DNA of 64,000 nucleotides from Xylanibacter oryzae DSM 17970 (GTDB lineage Bacteria > Bacteroidota > Bacteroidia > Bacteroidales > Bacteroidaceae), in NCBI RefSeq assembly GCF_000585355.1, contig NZ_KK073873.1, forward strand, positions 248,001 through 312,000, in the 5' to 3' direction. The notes under the pieces were generated by a model. It had not been told where the DNA came from, searched no databases, and was given only the letters and a program-made list of their open reading frames with translations. Positions 27,679 to 36,523 of the stretch are shown here, piece by piece (positions within the stretch are counted from its first letter, which is position 1; each line of letters begins with the position of its first letter). Position numbers and translations under genes: made by a program.

Positions 27679-28119
27679 ATGCCAATATTTTACAAATTAT
27701 CTCAGGATAAGCGTTTGACAAGTGCAACTAAAGGGAAGTGGTTCGGTCGTTCAATCGTAACGAACATGATCGACACTAACGGCCTTGCAGAGATCATGCA
27801 GCGTAACTGTACGGTGAAGAAAAGTGATATCCTAGCGGTACTTGCAGAGCTTGTAGAGACCATGACCGACCAGCTTCAGCAGTCAGCTCGTGTGAAACTG
27901 GACGGTTTCGGCAGCTTCAAGATAGGAATCAAGGGCACGGGCAGTGCAACTGTGAAGGATTACTCGGTAGCAAAGAACGTGAAAGGCCTTCGCGTGAACT
28001 TCCAACCGGAACGTTCTACCGACAGCAACGGTACCCGTAACAAGAAATTCCTTGAGGGTGCGACTGTCACCGAAGCTCCAAAAAACGCAGTTGTAGCAGA
28101 GAAAACGACTAATCCGTAA
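27679..28119 (+). CDS. HU family DNA-binding protein
   Basis: 146 aa of the larger Bacteroidota HU-like group: MPIFYKLSQDKRLTSATKGK and KWFGRSIVTNMIDTNGLAEI replace the standard HU N-terminus. The DNA-binding arm region VKLDGFGSFKIGIKGTGSA is present, and a ~25-residue disordered tail follows. Such copies usually sit in accessory islands next to a smalltalk peptide and an amidase rather than serving as the main nucleoid HU. Its G+C (32 of 60 in 27841-27900) exceeds that of neighbouring genes. Confidence 0.88.
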   Translation: MPIFYKLSQDKRLTSATKGKWFGRSIVTNMIDTNGLAEIMQRNCTVKKSDILAVLAELVETMTDQLQQSARVKLDGFGSFKIGIKGTGSATVKDYSVAKNVKGLRVNFQPERSTDSNGTRNKKFLEGATVTEAPKNAVVAEKTTNP

Positions 28120-28138
28120 GAGGATATAGAAGGAGAAG

Positions 28139-28173
28139 AGAGCCGCAGGTGAAGAAGAATAACCTGCGGCTCT
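28139..28173 (+). terminator. Terminator after the HU-like gene
   Basis: AGAGCCGCAGGT (28139-28150) and ACCTGCGGCTCT (28162-28173) form a perfect 12-bp stem with an 11-nt loop, followed by TTACTTTTTC. Confidence 0.85.
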
Positions 28174-28227
28174 TTACTTTTTCAGGTGAAGAATGTTGAC
28201 TTGTTGCATCTTAAAGGAGGAACAAAT

Positions 28228-28332
28228 ATGAGTAAGATTCTAACCTCCACCTGGAGCCTTATTTTGAAGATCGTGATCACCGTGGCAACAGCCGTGCTCG
28301 GTGTGATCACCGGCAGCTCATTCTCTTCGTAG
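28228..28332 (+). CDS. Smalltalk protein (34-aa membrane peptide)
   Basis: 34 aa: MSKILTSTWSLILKIVITVA, continuing to TAVLGVITGSSFSS. It has one hydrophobic helix (~residues 9-28) and a strong Shine-Dalgarno-like AAAGGAGG at 28212-28219, 8 bp before the ATG. This matches the small Bacteroidota proteins annotated as smalltalk protein, which typically follow an HU-like gene and precede an N-acetylmuramoyl-L-alanine amidase. Here no amidase follows; the Fic promoter region does. Function unknown. Confidence 0.75.
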   Translation: MSKILTSTWSLILKIVITVATAVLGVITGSSFSS

Positions 28333-28410
28333 GGGAGGGAGCCTCTGTGAAAGGGAATAAAAGATTTACGTAGAAAACTGAACAATTGCATGTCTGTTCG
28401 GTAATTAATA

Positions 28411-28472
28411 AATCTATTCGCCGAAAAAAAACGGCGAATAGATTGTTTATTCGCCGAAAAGTTGTATTTTTG
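28411..28472 (+). promoter_or_regulatory. Fic gene promoter with palindromic operator
   Basis: AATCTATTCGCCG (28411-28423) and CGGCGAATAGATT (28432-28444) form a perfect 13-bp inverted repeat around eight A residues. A third copy, TATTCGCCGAAAA, lies at 28449-28461. The promoter elements are TTG at 28443-28445 and TATTTTTG at 28465-28472 with 19 bp between, so the third copy fills the spacer and the palindrome abuts the -33 box. This is the layout of an operator, possibly for autorepression. Confidence 0.65.
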
Positions 28473-28486
28473 CAAAAAACATAGTT

Positions 28487-29575
28487 ATGTATTTGCACGA
28501 AAGAAAAAATTGGTGGAGATTTCAATACGATAATGAAAAGATATTAAATCTTCTTGGAAAAGTTAGAGCTCAACAAGGCCTAATGCTTGGCCGCATGACC
28601 TCTATAGGATTTGACTTTCAAGATGATGCTATGTTAACCACCATGTCGTTGGAACTTGTACGCTCTTCGGAGATAGAGGGCGAAATCTTGAATCTCTCTG
28701 AGGTGCGTTCGTCAATTGCACGTCGTCTGGGCATTAATGCAGCTGGGTTGGTTCCTTCTTCTCGTTATGTTGAAGGTGTCGTTGAAATGCTTCTTGATGC
28801 TACACAAAATTATAATAAGCCTTTATCGGATGAGAGGCTTTTTGGTTGGCATAATGTCCTTTTTCCAACAGGAAGAAGTGGCTTATATGAAATAGAAGTT
28901 GGTAAATATAGGACCGGTGAGATGCAGGTGATTTCTGGAGCTATGGGTAAAGAGCAGGTGCATTATCAGGCTCCCAAACCGGAACGACTGGCAGAAGAAA
29001 TGGGCATTTTTATAAAGTGGTTCAATGAAAATATAGAACTTGATGCCGTGATTAAAGCTGCGATAGCTCACCTTTGGTTCGTTTCTATCCACCCTTTTGA
29101 CGATGGTAATGGAAGAATTGCCAGGGCTATAACTGATATGCTATTAGCTCGTTCGGAAAACTCTAATCGTCGTTTTTACAGTATGTCTACTGAAATAAAA
29201 CTGATGCAAAAAGAATATTACGAAGTTCTTGAACGCACTCAAAGGGGTAACGGTGATATAACAGAGTGGCTATTGTGGTTTTTGAGATGTTTTGAGAAAG
29301 CTCTAGCGTCGACAGAATCCTCTATTTCATCTGTTCTCGAAAAAAATAGATTCTGGGAGCGAAATAAGGACGTTCAATTTAATGAACGGCAACGAAAAAT
29401 AATCAATATGCTATTTGATGATTTCTTTGGAAAGCTTACATCTGGTAAATGGGCTAAGATCGCTAAATGTTCTAATGATACAGCCCTAAATGATCTAAAA
29501 GATTTATTGGCAAAAGGCATTCTTGTCAAAAATGAAGAGGGGGGACGAAGCACTAACTATTCACTCGTTATATAG
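28487..29575 (+). CDS. Fic family protein with N-terminal DUF4172 domain
   Basis: 362 aa. The Fic motif HPFDDGNGR (~202-210) has every catalytic residue, so AMP (or another nucleotide phosphate) transfer to a protein target is expected. An N-terminal inhibitory helix S60-x3-E64-G65 (SSEIEG) makes it a self-inhibited class II Fic protein. MYLHERKNWWRFQYDNEKIL is typical of DUF4172, and the C-terminal ~70 residues look like a winged helix (SGKWAKIAKCSNDTALNDLK). The winged helix may bind the TTCGCCGAA operator upstream (inference). Confidence 0.9.
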   Translation: MYLHERKNWWRFQYDNEKILNLLGKVRAQQGLMLGRMTSIGFDFQDDAMLTTMSLELVRSSEIEGEILNLSEVRSSIARRLGINAAGLVPSSRYVEGVVEMLLDATQNYNKPLSDERLFGWHNVLFPTGRSGLYEIEVGKYRTGEMQVISGAMGKEQVHYQAPKPERLAEEMGIFIKWFNENIELDAVIKAAIAHLWFVSIHPFDDGNGRIARAITDMLLARSENSNRRFYSMSTEIKLMQKEYYEVLERTQRGNGDITEWLLWFLRCFEKALASTESSISSVLEKNRFWERNKDVQFNERQRKIINMLFDDFFGKLTSGKWAKIAKCSNDTALNDLKDLLAKGILVKNEEGGRSTNYSLVI

Positions 29576-29641
29576 AATGGTCTATAATATGGCTAAATAA
29601 AGAGAACACGGAATATTGAACGATCAATTATTCGTATTTGT

Positions 29642-29668
29642 ATGAGTCCTGTATCTTGTAGGGCTCAT
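29642..29668 (+). terminator. Possible terminator after the Fic gene
   Basis: ATGAGTCCT (29642-29650) and AGGGCTCAT (29660-29668) form a 9-bp stem with one G-U pair; the following sequence TATTAATAA is only weakly T-rich. Confidence 0.5.
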
Positions 29669-29760
29669 TATTAATAACATGTATGCTGTTTAGATGCTGA
29701 ATTTGCTCGATTTGACATTATTGCAATCAATGTTAAAATCATTATCTATTCTATTGAAAG

Positions 29761-29792
29761 TTTGTTTATGTTATATATTAATTTTATTTTTG
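29761..29792 (+). promoter_or_regulatory. Promoter for the small membrane protein at 29870
   Basis: TTTG at 29761-29764, a 20-bp spacer and TATTTTTG at 29785-29792 match the Bacteroidota consensus exactly. The ~70-nt leader contains the hairpin ACTTTGT-aaag-ACAAAGT at 29821-29838. Confidence 0.75.
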
Positions 29793-29869
29793 CACTTATC
29801 GTAAACAAGCAAATAAAATAACTTTGTAAAGACAAAGTGTTAGGGTTAAAACCTACTAAAGAATAGTAA

Positions 29870-30277
29870 ATGTCAATTCTTACAATATCTCCAAAAAGGA
29901 AACAAATTATAAAGATTCCCCACTATCTGTATATTAACGGACAATTATTGGGGTTTATAAAAGATGAACCGGTAGATATACAACTGCAAGCCGGTATTTA
30001 TCAAATCACAATACGAAGTACCTATAAGTTTATTGAGAGCAAGATTACAGTTCATATTGGTAATGAGGAATCTAAGAAAGTAGTTTTCTCTGATCGTGAA
30101 AAATTCTGGAACTGGCTGTTCAATATCGATCTTGTTCTTTGGATTCTTAAAAGGTTTATTACTATTCCAAATCCTTTTGATAGCATTTATGAAATAGTCA
30201 GTAATGGTTTTTTTGCTATCTGGCTGCTAAGAATATGGATTATCAGAAAACGATATTTTAAGTTGGAGATCGTGTGA
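29870..30277 (+). CDS. Hypothetical membrane protein with an N-terminal PEGA-like beta domain
   Basis: 135 aa; I do not recognise the family. Residues ~15-75 (IPHYLYINGQLLGFIKDEPV, DIQLQAGIYQITIRSTYKF) read as a small beta-sandwich like PEGA domains. Two hydrophobic segments follow (~80-100 and ~115-128), ending in a basic tail, so it is probably an inner-membrane protein. It has a consensus promoter and is a single gene between the accessory region and the metal-efflux operon. Confidence 0.65.
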   Translation: MSILTISPKRKQIIKIPHYLYINGQLLGFIKDEPVDIQLQAGIYQITIRSTYKFIESKITVHIGNEESKKVVFSDREKFWNWLFNIDLVLWILKRFITIPNPFDSIYEIVSNGFFAIWLLRIWIIRKRYFKLEIV

Positions 30278-30312
30278 TCTTAATTGTCCACTTTTGATTT
30301 TAACTTTCTATT

Positions 30313-30358
30313 AAAAAAGGGGATATTCAATTCCAAGTATTGAAGTATCCCCTTTTTT
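30313..30358. terminator. Bidirectional terminator between 30277 and the efflux operon
   Basis: AAAAAAGGGGATA (30313-30325) and TATCCCCTTTTTT (30346-30358) form a 13-bp stem with an inner TTCAAT/ATTGAA helix. It is U-rich on both strands and serves both convergent genes. Confidence 0.88.
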
Positions 30359-30367
30359 ATTAATTGC

Positions 30368-31642
30368 TTATTTCAGATTCTCACTGCCTACACTCCTTTG
30401 CAACTCTACTAATGCAGAATCGTAATCAAAAAGGGTCTCGATATATTTACTTTGTACATCATCGTAAGTTCTACGCGCATTAAGTACCTCAAGAAGAGAT
30501 ATATCTCCTCTTTTATAACTGTATATCTTGCCATCTAATACATCTTTAGCCTGCTTTAATAGTCCATCTTCGAAATGACGTACTTGTTTGGCGGCCGATT
30601 CGTATTGAGTATATGATTTTAATATATCATTCTGAACCTGAAGTACAGCCTGATCGTATTGCAGAGATGCCTGTTCTACACGTCTCTGAGCAGCCATTAT
30701 ATTACCCTTATTCAATTTCGAAAACGGGATAGGTATAGATAAACCTGCATTATAACTGTTGTATGAAGGGGCAGGAGCTATCTCGTTTTTTACTTCGGCA
30801 CTATGCTGCACTTCAAGAGATACTGTAAGATCGATGTTCTTCTCTCTTTTGGCTACAACGAGTGCTTTGCCTGCTACATCAACATTTTGCATGGCTGCTA
30901 CAAGGTCAGCTCTCTCGGTGATACCCCGTTGTATGAGATCTGACAAATTGAAACTATTGTATGGCAACCGCAAGTCTGCATCGGGTTGATAAATAAGAGA
31001 TACCTTTTTTGTACCTGTATAAAGTGACAGGTCTGAATACGCCTTGTCTCTGTCTGTAGCTGCTTGAAGTAAATCGGTATATTCTACGCCCGCTTCTACT
31101 TTGCTCTGAATGGCATCTATCTCCATTATCTCACCCTTAGCATAACGTATGCTATCCGATTTTGCCAGACTTAGAATGCTTTGATATGCATGCTGCTTGA
31201 CTTGATACAACATCTTTTGCTTCAGCGCACTATAGAAAGATATGGCGGCATCTGCATGTAGATTTCTTAGGTAATCGGCCAAAAGAGATTGGGACAGTTG
31301 ATTCTCACTCTTTGCCAGTTTTATGGCTGCTGATCTCTTTCCAAAGGTGACAGTCTGGGATATTGATACCGAACCGCCATAACCCATCTGTTTTGACGGT
31401 TGTTCATTATTAAAGTAATTAATGCCTAATTGTGGGTCGTTTCTTACTTTTGCTGCTATAACTTGTGCCTCTGCAATGCTCACATTCAATTTCTGAGCTG
31501 CAAAATCCAAATTACCGGAGTCAACTTTGTTGATGAAACGTGAGTATGTTATAGGGCTAATTACTGTCTGAGAATATCCCGACTGTACTAATGCTATGAT
31601 TAGAATTACTAATAGTAAAAGTCTATTTATCTGATTTTTCAT
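30368..31642 (-). CDS. TolC-family outer membrane protein of a metal efflux system (CzcC/CusC-like)
   Basis: 424 aa from ATG 31642 (an adjacent ATG at 31645 is equally possible). The longer frame to 31687 would put 14 extra residues before the signal peptide MKNQINRLLLLVILIIALVQ. Two long helical repeats and the closing LLEVLNARRTYDDVQSKYIE are usual for CzcC proteins. Its start lies inside the end of the RND pump gene (~20 bp overlap), so it is the third gene of the adaptor-pump-channel operon. Confidence 0.87.
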   Translation of the reverse strand: MKNQINRLLLLVILIIALVQSGYSQTVISPITYSRFINKVDSGNLDFAAQKLNVSIAEAQVIAAKVRNDPQLGINYFNNEQPSKQMGYGGSVSISQTVTFGKRSAAIKLAKSENQLSQSLLADYLRNLHADAAISFYSALKQKMLYQVKQHAYQSILSLAKSDSIRYAKGEIMEIDAIQSKVEAGVEYTDLLQAATDRDKAYSDLSLYTGTKKVSLIYQPDADLRLPYNSFNLSDLIQRGITERADLVAAMQNVDVAGKALVVAKREKNIDLTVSLEVQHSAEVKNEIAPAPSYNSYNAGLSIPIPFSKLNKGNIMAAQRRVEQASLQYDQAVLQVQNDILKSYTQYESAAKQVRHFEDGLLKQAKDVLDGKIYSYKRGDISLLEVLNARRTYDDVQSKYIETLFDYDSALVELQRSVGSENLK

Positions 31643-34600
31643 CATTTGGCAATTGTTGAATATTGTTGTTAAAATCACTCTTCTCATGTCTCTTTTCCAT
31701 CATAAAGTATAATGCAGGGAGCATATACAGTGTTATTATGGTAGAGAACAACAGTCCATATACAATGACTGTGGCAAGGGGGCGCTGTACATCAGAACCA
31801 ATACCTGTTGTGATAGAGGCCGGGAAAAGACCTAGAACAGCAACGGTTGCGGTCATGATGATAGGACGGAAACGATGCATACAGCCTTCTGCTACTGCAT
31901 CGTGCAGATTTTTGCCTTTTTTTCTCAAGTCGTTGATGTGCGATACCATAATCACTCCGTTCTGTATAGCTACACCTATTAATGCAATAAAACCTACGGC
32001 AGAAGAGACATTGAATGTCATTCCACGCAAGTTGAGTGCAAGCATTCCTCCAAACAGGGCTAACGGTATGACGCTCATCTGTAATATGGCCTGGCGGAAT
32101 TTACCAAATGCGATAAACAGCAGTAATAGCATGATTCCTAATGTGAGAGGGATAACAACAGCGAGTTTGGAGTATGCTCTTTGCTGGTTTTGGAATTGCC
32201 CTCCCCATTGTAGATTTATCTTCTGGCGGTTGTAACAGATATTTTTGTTTATACGATGATTGGCATTACGAAGGAATGTCGTCAAGTCTACTCCACGCAA
32301 GTTTACTCTTACGGTAAGGTGTCTCTTATTCATCTCTCGTGATATGCAACTGGCACCTGATGTAAGTTTGATTGTTGCTACTTGTGATAACGGAATCTTC
32401 ACACCTGTATTTGTAGTCAGCATTAGATTGCCTATCTTCTCAGGGGTGTCTCTGCTAGCTTCATTGTATTTGCATGTAACATCATATGATTTGCTGCCTT
32501 TGAAAATCTCAGAGATAGGCGCTCCTCCGATGGCCATTTCTATAACGTCTGCTACGTCTGATATATTTAATCCGTACATCGCAATCTTGTTTCTGTTGGC
32601 AATGATTTGCAATTGTGGTAGAGGCGGCTCCTCATCTATGGTTACGTCTTTAGCTCCTTTCACCTGTTGTAGGTTCTTAACTACCTGCTCTCCCACATGG
32701 CGTATCTCGCCAAGGTCATCTCCGTATATTTTCAATGCGAGATCACTGTGTGCTCCTGCTACCTGATCCATTACCATATCCAATATAGGTTGTGAAAATC
32801 CGATGGTGTAACCAGGCATCTTCTTTATGGATTCAGACATCTTTTCTATAAGTTGGGCTTTAGTAAGTCCGCTTTTCCATGTACTATAAGGTTTAAGTCC
32901 GATACAGCATTCTACATGCGAGAGTGAGAAAGCATCTGTTCCCTGATCGTCTCGGCCAACTTGAGTCATTACATACGACACTTCATCGAATTTCTTTATT
33001 TCTTTTCTGAAGTCGACAGACATCTGTTTGGATTTCTCCATGGATATTCCCGGGGGAAGTTCCATCTGCACCCATATAGAACCTTCGTCGAGAGGTGGAA
33101 GGAAGTCTTTTCCTATCATCCAACTTAGTCCTACAGCCATAATGAGGATTGCAACTAGTGGTATCAGTACTTTTTTAGGTTTGCCTAATATCTTTATAAT
33201 TTGATGGTGATAGCTATCTGACAGTCTTTCTAGCCATTTGTTTTTGTATATTTTGAATGGCTTACGGTATATCATATATGACAGCCCCGGTGTGAGGAAG
33301 AAAGAAACGCACATGGCACCAATCAGGGCATAACCTACAGTATATGCCATTGGGGTGAATAGCTTTTTCTCTATATGCTCGAAAGTGAAAAGCGGTAGAT
33401 ATGCCGTGATGATTATAAGTGTGGAGAAGAGGATCGGGCGTACAACTTCAAGTGTTCGCTTGAGAATAGATTCTTCTTCAAGTCTGGCCAGAGGATTACT
33501 CTCCCTTTTCTTCAAGATTGTTTCCATAATCACTATCGAACCGTCTACTAATATACCAAAATCGACAGCACCAAGAGACAGTAGGTTGGCCGGAATGCCT
33601 GTCAGGTGCATCAGTATAAACGATATGAGAAGTGACAGAGGAATGGTCAACGCTACAATTGAAGCTCCCTTCCAGTTGCCAAGATATATGAATAGAACCG
33701 CGAGTACAAGTAGCATACCTTCAAAAAGTGTATGGGATACGGTGTTAAGGGTAGTATCAACCAACTGGGTGCGGTCCATAAATGGATGTATAGTTACGCC
33801 GGGAGGAAGAGCACCCTTGTTGAGCTCGTCGACAGCTTGATGTATGCCGTCTAATACTTTTGATGGATTTTGGAACCTCAACATTTGTACACTACCTTCA
33901 ACTCCATCTGATATATTAGCCGAATTATCACAGAAGCCGAAGACTCCTTTTCGCTCTAAATTGCCATATTTTAATGTTCCTATATCATTAAGATATATCG
34001 GTACGCCATCTTTAGAACTAATCACTATCTTACCAAGGTCATCGATGTTTTTTATCAATCCTATACCTCTAATAACATAGCTGAGATCGCCTTGCTTGAG
34101 CAGACTTCCGCCTGCATTGACATTGTTCTTTTCTATCTTATCTTTTATATCAGATAGTGTAACATCGTATTGTTCCATCTTATGTGGGTCGATTTCTATC
34201 TGATATTGGGTGGTAATGCCTCCGAAGTTGCTTACATCTGCTACTCCTACAACTTGTTTCAGACGAGGAATTACGACCCATTTATTGATGTCTGTAAGTT
34301 CGCGCAGGCTGTGAGTCTTGCTTTCGATCACATAGCGATATATCTCGCCTATAGGTGATGTAAGCGGTTCTAATTCTGGAATTGCATTATATGGTAGTTC
34401 TACATCTGATAATCTCTCCTGTACTCTTTGACGTGCCCAATAATCGTCTACACCATCTTCGAACACAAGAGTAATGGTCGAGATACCGAACGAACTTCGG
34501 CTACGCATTACAGTTGTACCGGGTAGCCCATTCAAAGAACGTTCGATAGGTATGGTAATCTGCTGTTCTATCTCTTCGGAAGCCAGTCCCGGAACCTGTG

Positions 34601-34748
34601 TGGAGACCTCGACAGTAACATCTGCAATATCAGGATAAGCATCTATTGACAGTTGTTTCCATGAGTAATATCCTATGACTGCAATAAAGCAAAATGCTAC
34701 AATCATCAGCCCTCGCCGATGGAAAGCAAAATCTATAATCTTTTTCAT
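31623..34748 (-). CDS. Heavy-metal efflux RND pump (CzcA/CusA family)
   Basis: 1041 aa with the twelve-helix RND layout and two large periplasmic loops. The helix-4 motif DFGILVDGSIVIME has Asp, Asp+6 and Glu+13, the charged triad of CzcA-type pumps for divalent cations (Zn, Co, Cd) rather than the Cu/Ag type. The N-terminal SIDAYPDIADVTVEVSTQVP is also family-typical. It exports metal from periplasm or cytoplasm through the CzcC-like channel, driven by protons. It starts 5 bp after the adaptor gene. Confidence 0.93.
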   Translation of the reverse strand: MKKIIDFAFHRRGLMIVAFCFIAVIGYYSWKQLSIDAYPDIADVTVEVSTQVPGLASEEIEQQITIPIERSLNGLPGTTVMRSRSSFGISTITLVFEDGVDDYWARQRVQERLSDVELPYNAIPELEPLTSPIGEIYRYVIESKTHSLRELTDINKWVVIPRLKQVVGVADVSNFGGITTQYQIEIDPHKMEQYDVTLSDIKDKIEKNNVNAGGSLLKQGDLSYVIRGIGLIKNIDDLGKIVISSKDGVPIYLNDIGTLKYGNLERKGVFGFCDNSANISDGVEGSVQMLRFQNPSKVLDGIHQAVDELNKGALPPGVTIHPFMDRTQLVDTTLNTVSHTLFEGMLLVLAVLFIYLGNWKGASIVALTIPLSLLISFILMHLTGIPANLLSLGAVDFGILVDGSIVIMETILKKRESNPLARLEEESILKRTLEVVRPILFSTLIIITAYLPLFTFEHIEKKLFTPMAYTVGYALIGAMCVSFFLTPGLSYMIYRKPFKIYKNKWLERLSDSYHHQIIKILGKPKKVLIPLVAILIMAVGLSWMIGKDFLPPLDEGSIWVQMELPPGISMEKSKQMSVDFRKEIKKFDEVSYVMTQVGRDDQGTDAFSLSHVECCIGLKPYSTWKSGLTKAQLIEKMSESIKKMPGYTIGFSQPILDMVMDQVAGAHSDLALKIYGDDLGEIRHVGEQVVKNLQQVKGAKDVTIDEEPPLPQLQIIANRNKIAMYGLNISDVADVIEMAIGGAPISEIFKGSKSYDVTCKYNEASRDTPEKIGNLMLTTNTGVKIPLSQVATIKLTSGASCISREMNKRHLTVRVNLRGVDLTTFLRNANHRINKNICYNRQKINLQWGGQFQNQQRAYSKLAVVIPLTLGIMLLLLFIAFGKFRQAILQMSVIPLALFGGMLALNLRGMTFNVSSAVGFIALIGVAIQNGVIMVSHINDLRKKGKNLHDAVAEGCMHRFRPIIMTATVAVLGLFPASITTGIGSDVQRPLATVIVYGLLFSTIITLYMLPALYFMMEKRHEKSDFNNNIQQLPNDEKSDK

Positions 34749-34753
34749 AGGTG

Positions 34754-35863
34754 TCAGAGGATATTATTTAAATAAAAAGCTCCTTGCGTTATTATTTCTT
34801 CACCTGGGTTTAGACCTGAGAGAATAACTGACATGTTATGGGGCGCTGACGAAGCTTTGACTTCACGTTTTATATATTTGTTTTTGCCTATTTTTACAAA
34901 TACATACTGTGAGGTCTCTTCTTGCAAAACAGCAGATGAGGGTATCATTATCTTTTTAATCGGTTTGTCAGCCAGTTTAACATAGCCATACATACCAGGT
35001 CTCATCATACGACTGGCATTACTACATTCGATGATTACTTCTACAGAGTGTGTATCTTCGTCCATCATCTGACTGATATAGTATATTTTGCCTCTTATAT
35101 CTTTATCGGGCATAGATATAAGTGATATCCCTACTGTTGAAAGATTATTGATAAGATGTATATCCTTCTCTTTAACATGGGCTACCATCCATACCTTTTC
35201 CAGATTGGCTATCGTTACTACAGGACTGGCGTCGTCTTTAAGATACTGGCCTGTTACAATGTCGCTCTTTACAACATCACCGGATATAGGAGAACGGACA
35301 ATGAGTGGTCTTCTTAGTGATATCTGTGAGGGTGAGATATGATAAACTGCTAATGCCGCTTTTGCATTTTCAACTTCTTTCTTTTTCAGCATATACTCCA
35401 GTTGGGCATCTTCTTCCTCTTTTTTTGCGCCTACTTTATTCTTAAATAAGTCTTTCTGTCTTTTCAACCTTATGTATGCGGCATTCATTTCTTGTCTTGC
35501 TTGATAGAAATTCTTTACTGACTCAAAAAAGTCCGCAGAGCTTATTTCAAAAATAGGGCTGCCTGCACATACCTTTTGTCCTAAATGTACATAAGATTTG
35601 ATGATACGTCCGGCAAAAGGTGATGCCACTTCTGCGTACTTGTTAGGTATGGCTTTGACTACACCAGATGCTGTAAATATCTGCTGATAGTCTTTTAGAG
35701 TAGCTGCTGACGTTCTTATCTTGTTAGTCAGTGGTGAATGGGCTGAGATGCTTACTGTATCTCCATTGGTGGTATGATCTTGCTCTTTTGCAGAATTGTT
35801 TGTACCTTTACATGAAGACATAGCTATAGCACCAGCTATTATTATGTAATAATATCTTTTCAT
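34754..35863 (-). CDS. RND efflux periplasmic adaptor lipoprotein (CzcB/CusB-like)
   Basis: 369 aa. The N-terminus MKRYYYIIIAGAIAMSSCKG has a lipobox-like MSSC. Barrel-sandwich halves (YAEVASPFAGRIIKSYVHLG and RSPISGDVVKSDIVTGQYL) flank a helical hairpin (~115-170). It links the RND pump to the outer-membrane channel and is the second gene of the operon that starts with the His-rich protein at 36276. Confidence 0.9.
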   Translation of the reverse strand: MKRYYYIIIAGAIAMSSCKGTNNSAKEQDHTTNGDTVSISAHSPLTNKIRTSAATLKDYQQIFTASGVVKAIPNKYAEVASPFAGRIIKSYVHLGQKVCAGSPIFEISSADFFESVKNFYQARQEMNAAYIRLKRQKDLFKNKVGAKKEEEDAQLEYMLKKKEVENAKAALAVYHISPSQISLRRPLIVRSPISGDVVKSDIVTGQYLKDDASPVVTIANLEKVWMVAHVKEKDIHLINNLSTVGISLISMPDKDIRGKIYYISQMMDEDTHSVEVIIECSNASRMMRPGMYGYVKLADKPIKKIMIPSSAVLQEETSQYVFVKIGKNKYIKREVKASSAPHNMSVILSGLNPGEEIITQGAFYLNNIL

Positions 35864-35919
35864 CTTTTACGTTTTGATGCTTATTATAATTTATCTATTT
35901 GTGTGTTTATGATGTATGT

Positions 35920-36276
35920 TTACAAATAGATAGTTGGTGGTGCACGTAAAAAAATGAACTGTGAAAGTTTTGTGGAATGTATTAAATGTAAACTAAATTG
36001 TATTATTCTTGTTATCTTTGTAATAAAGCATTTCCAGAATGTGAAAGTTGTGCAGAATAATAAATTAGTAAGAATAGCAATTGTCTCGTATTGAGCTGAT
36101 GTATGTGTATGTGCTCCTTTGTAAGGATGTGAATGCACTATTATACCATAACGTGTATAATGGGTATGAAGAAATAAGGTGGAGCATGCATAATAGTTGA
36201 TAAAGAGGGCTATTAGAAATAGTCCACATAAAGTTTTAAACTTTCTTCCTTTTATAACTTTGTGCAAGGCTGTCAT
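35920..36276 (-). CDS. His-rich small membrane protein heading the metal efflux operon
   Basis: 118 aa from ATG 36276; the -7 element TAACTTTG (36302-36295) lies just upstream, so a start before it is impossible. One membrane helix (LCGLFLIALFINYYACSTLF) is followed by a His cluster: LHTHYTRYG, IVHSHPYKGAHTHTSAQYET, with about eight His in 35 residues, then a second hydrophobic segment. The cluster suggests periplasmic metal binding, as sensor or chaperone for the efflux pump 57 bp downstream (inference). I know no named family. Confidence 0.75.
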   Translation of the reverse strand: MTALHKVIKGRKFKTLCGLFLIALFINYYACSTLFLHTHYTRYGIIVHSHPYKGAHTHTSAQYETIAILTNLLFCTTFTFWKCFITKITRIIQFSLHLIHSTKLSQFIFLRAPPTIYL

Positions 36277-36523
36277 ACACCTGAATGTTGGCTGCAAAGT
36301 TATGAAAAAATAATAGAAATAAATATTAAATGCCTGTTTTATGTGTGAAATTTATGTGTAACATCGATATAAATAATAAAATAGCATATATTTATTAGTA
36401 TAATATTATTTGGAATGTTAAATATTTTGTTAAAAAGGCCTTTGCGAGAATAATGTCTAATACTATTATCTATTTTTACAAAATGTTATAATTAACTTTA
36501 ATAATTAACTTAATCTTTTTATT

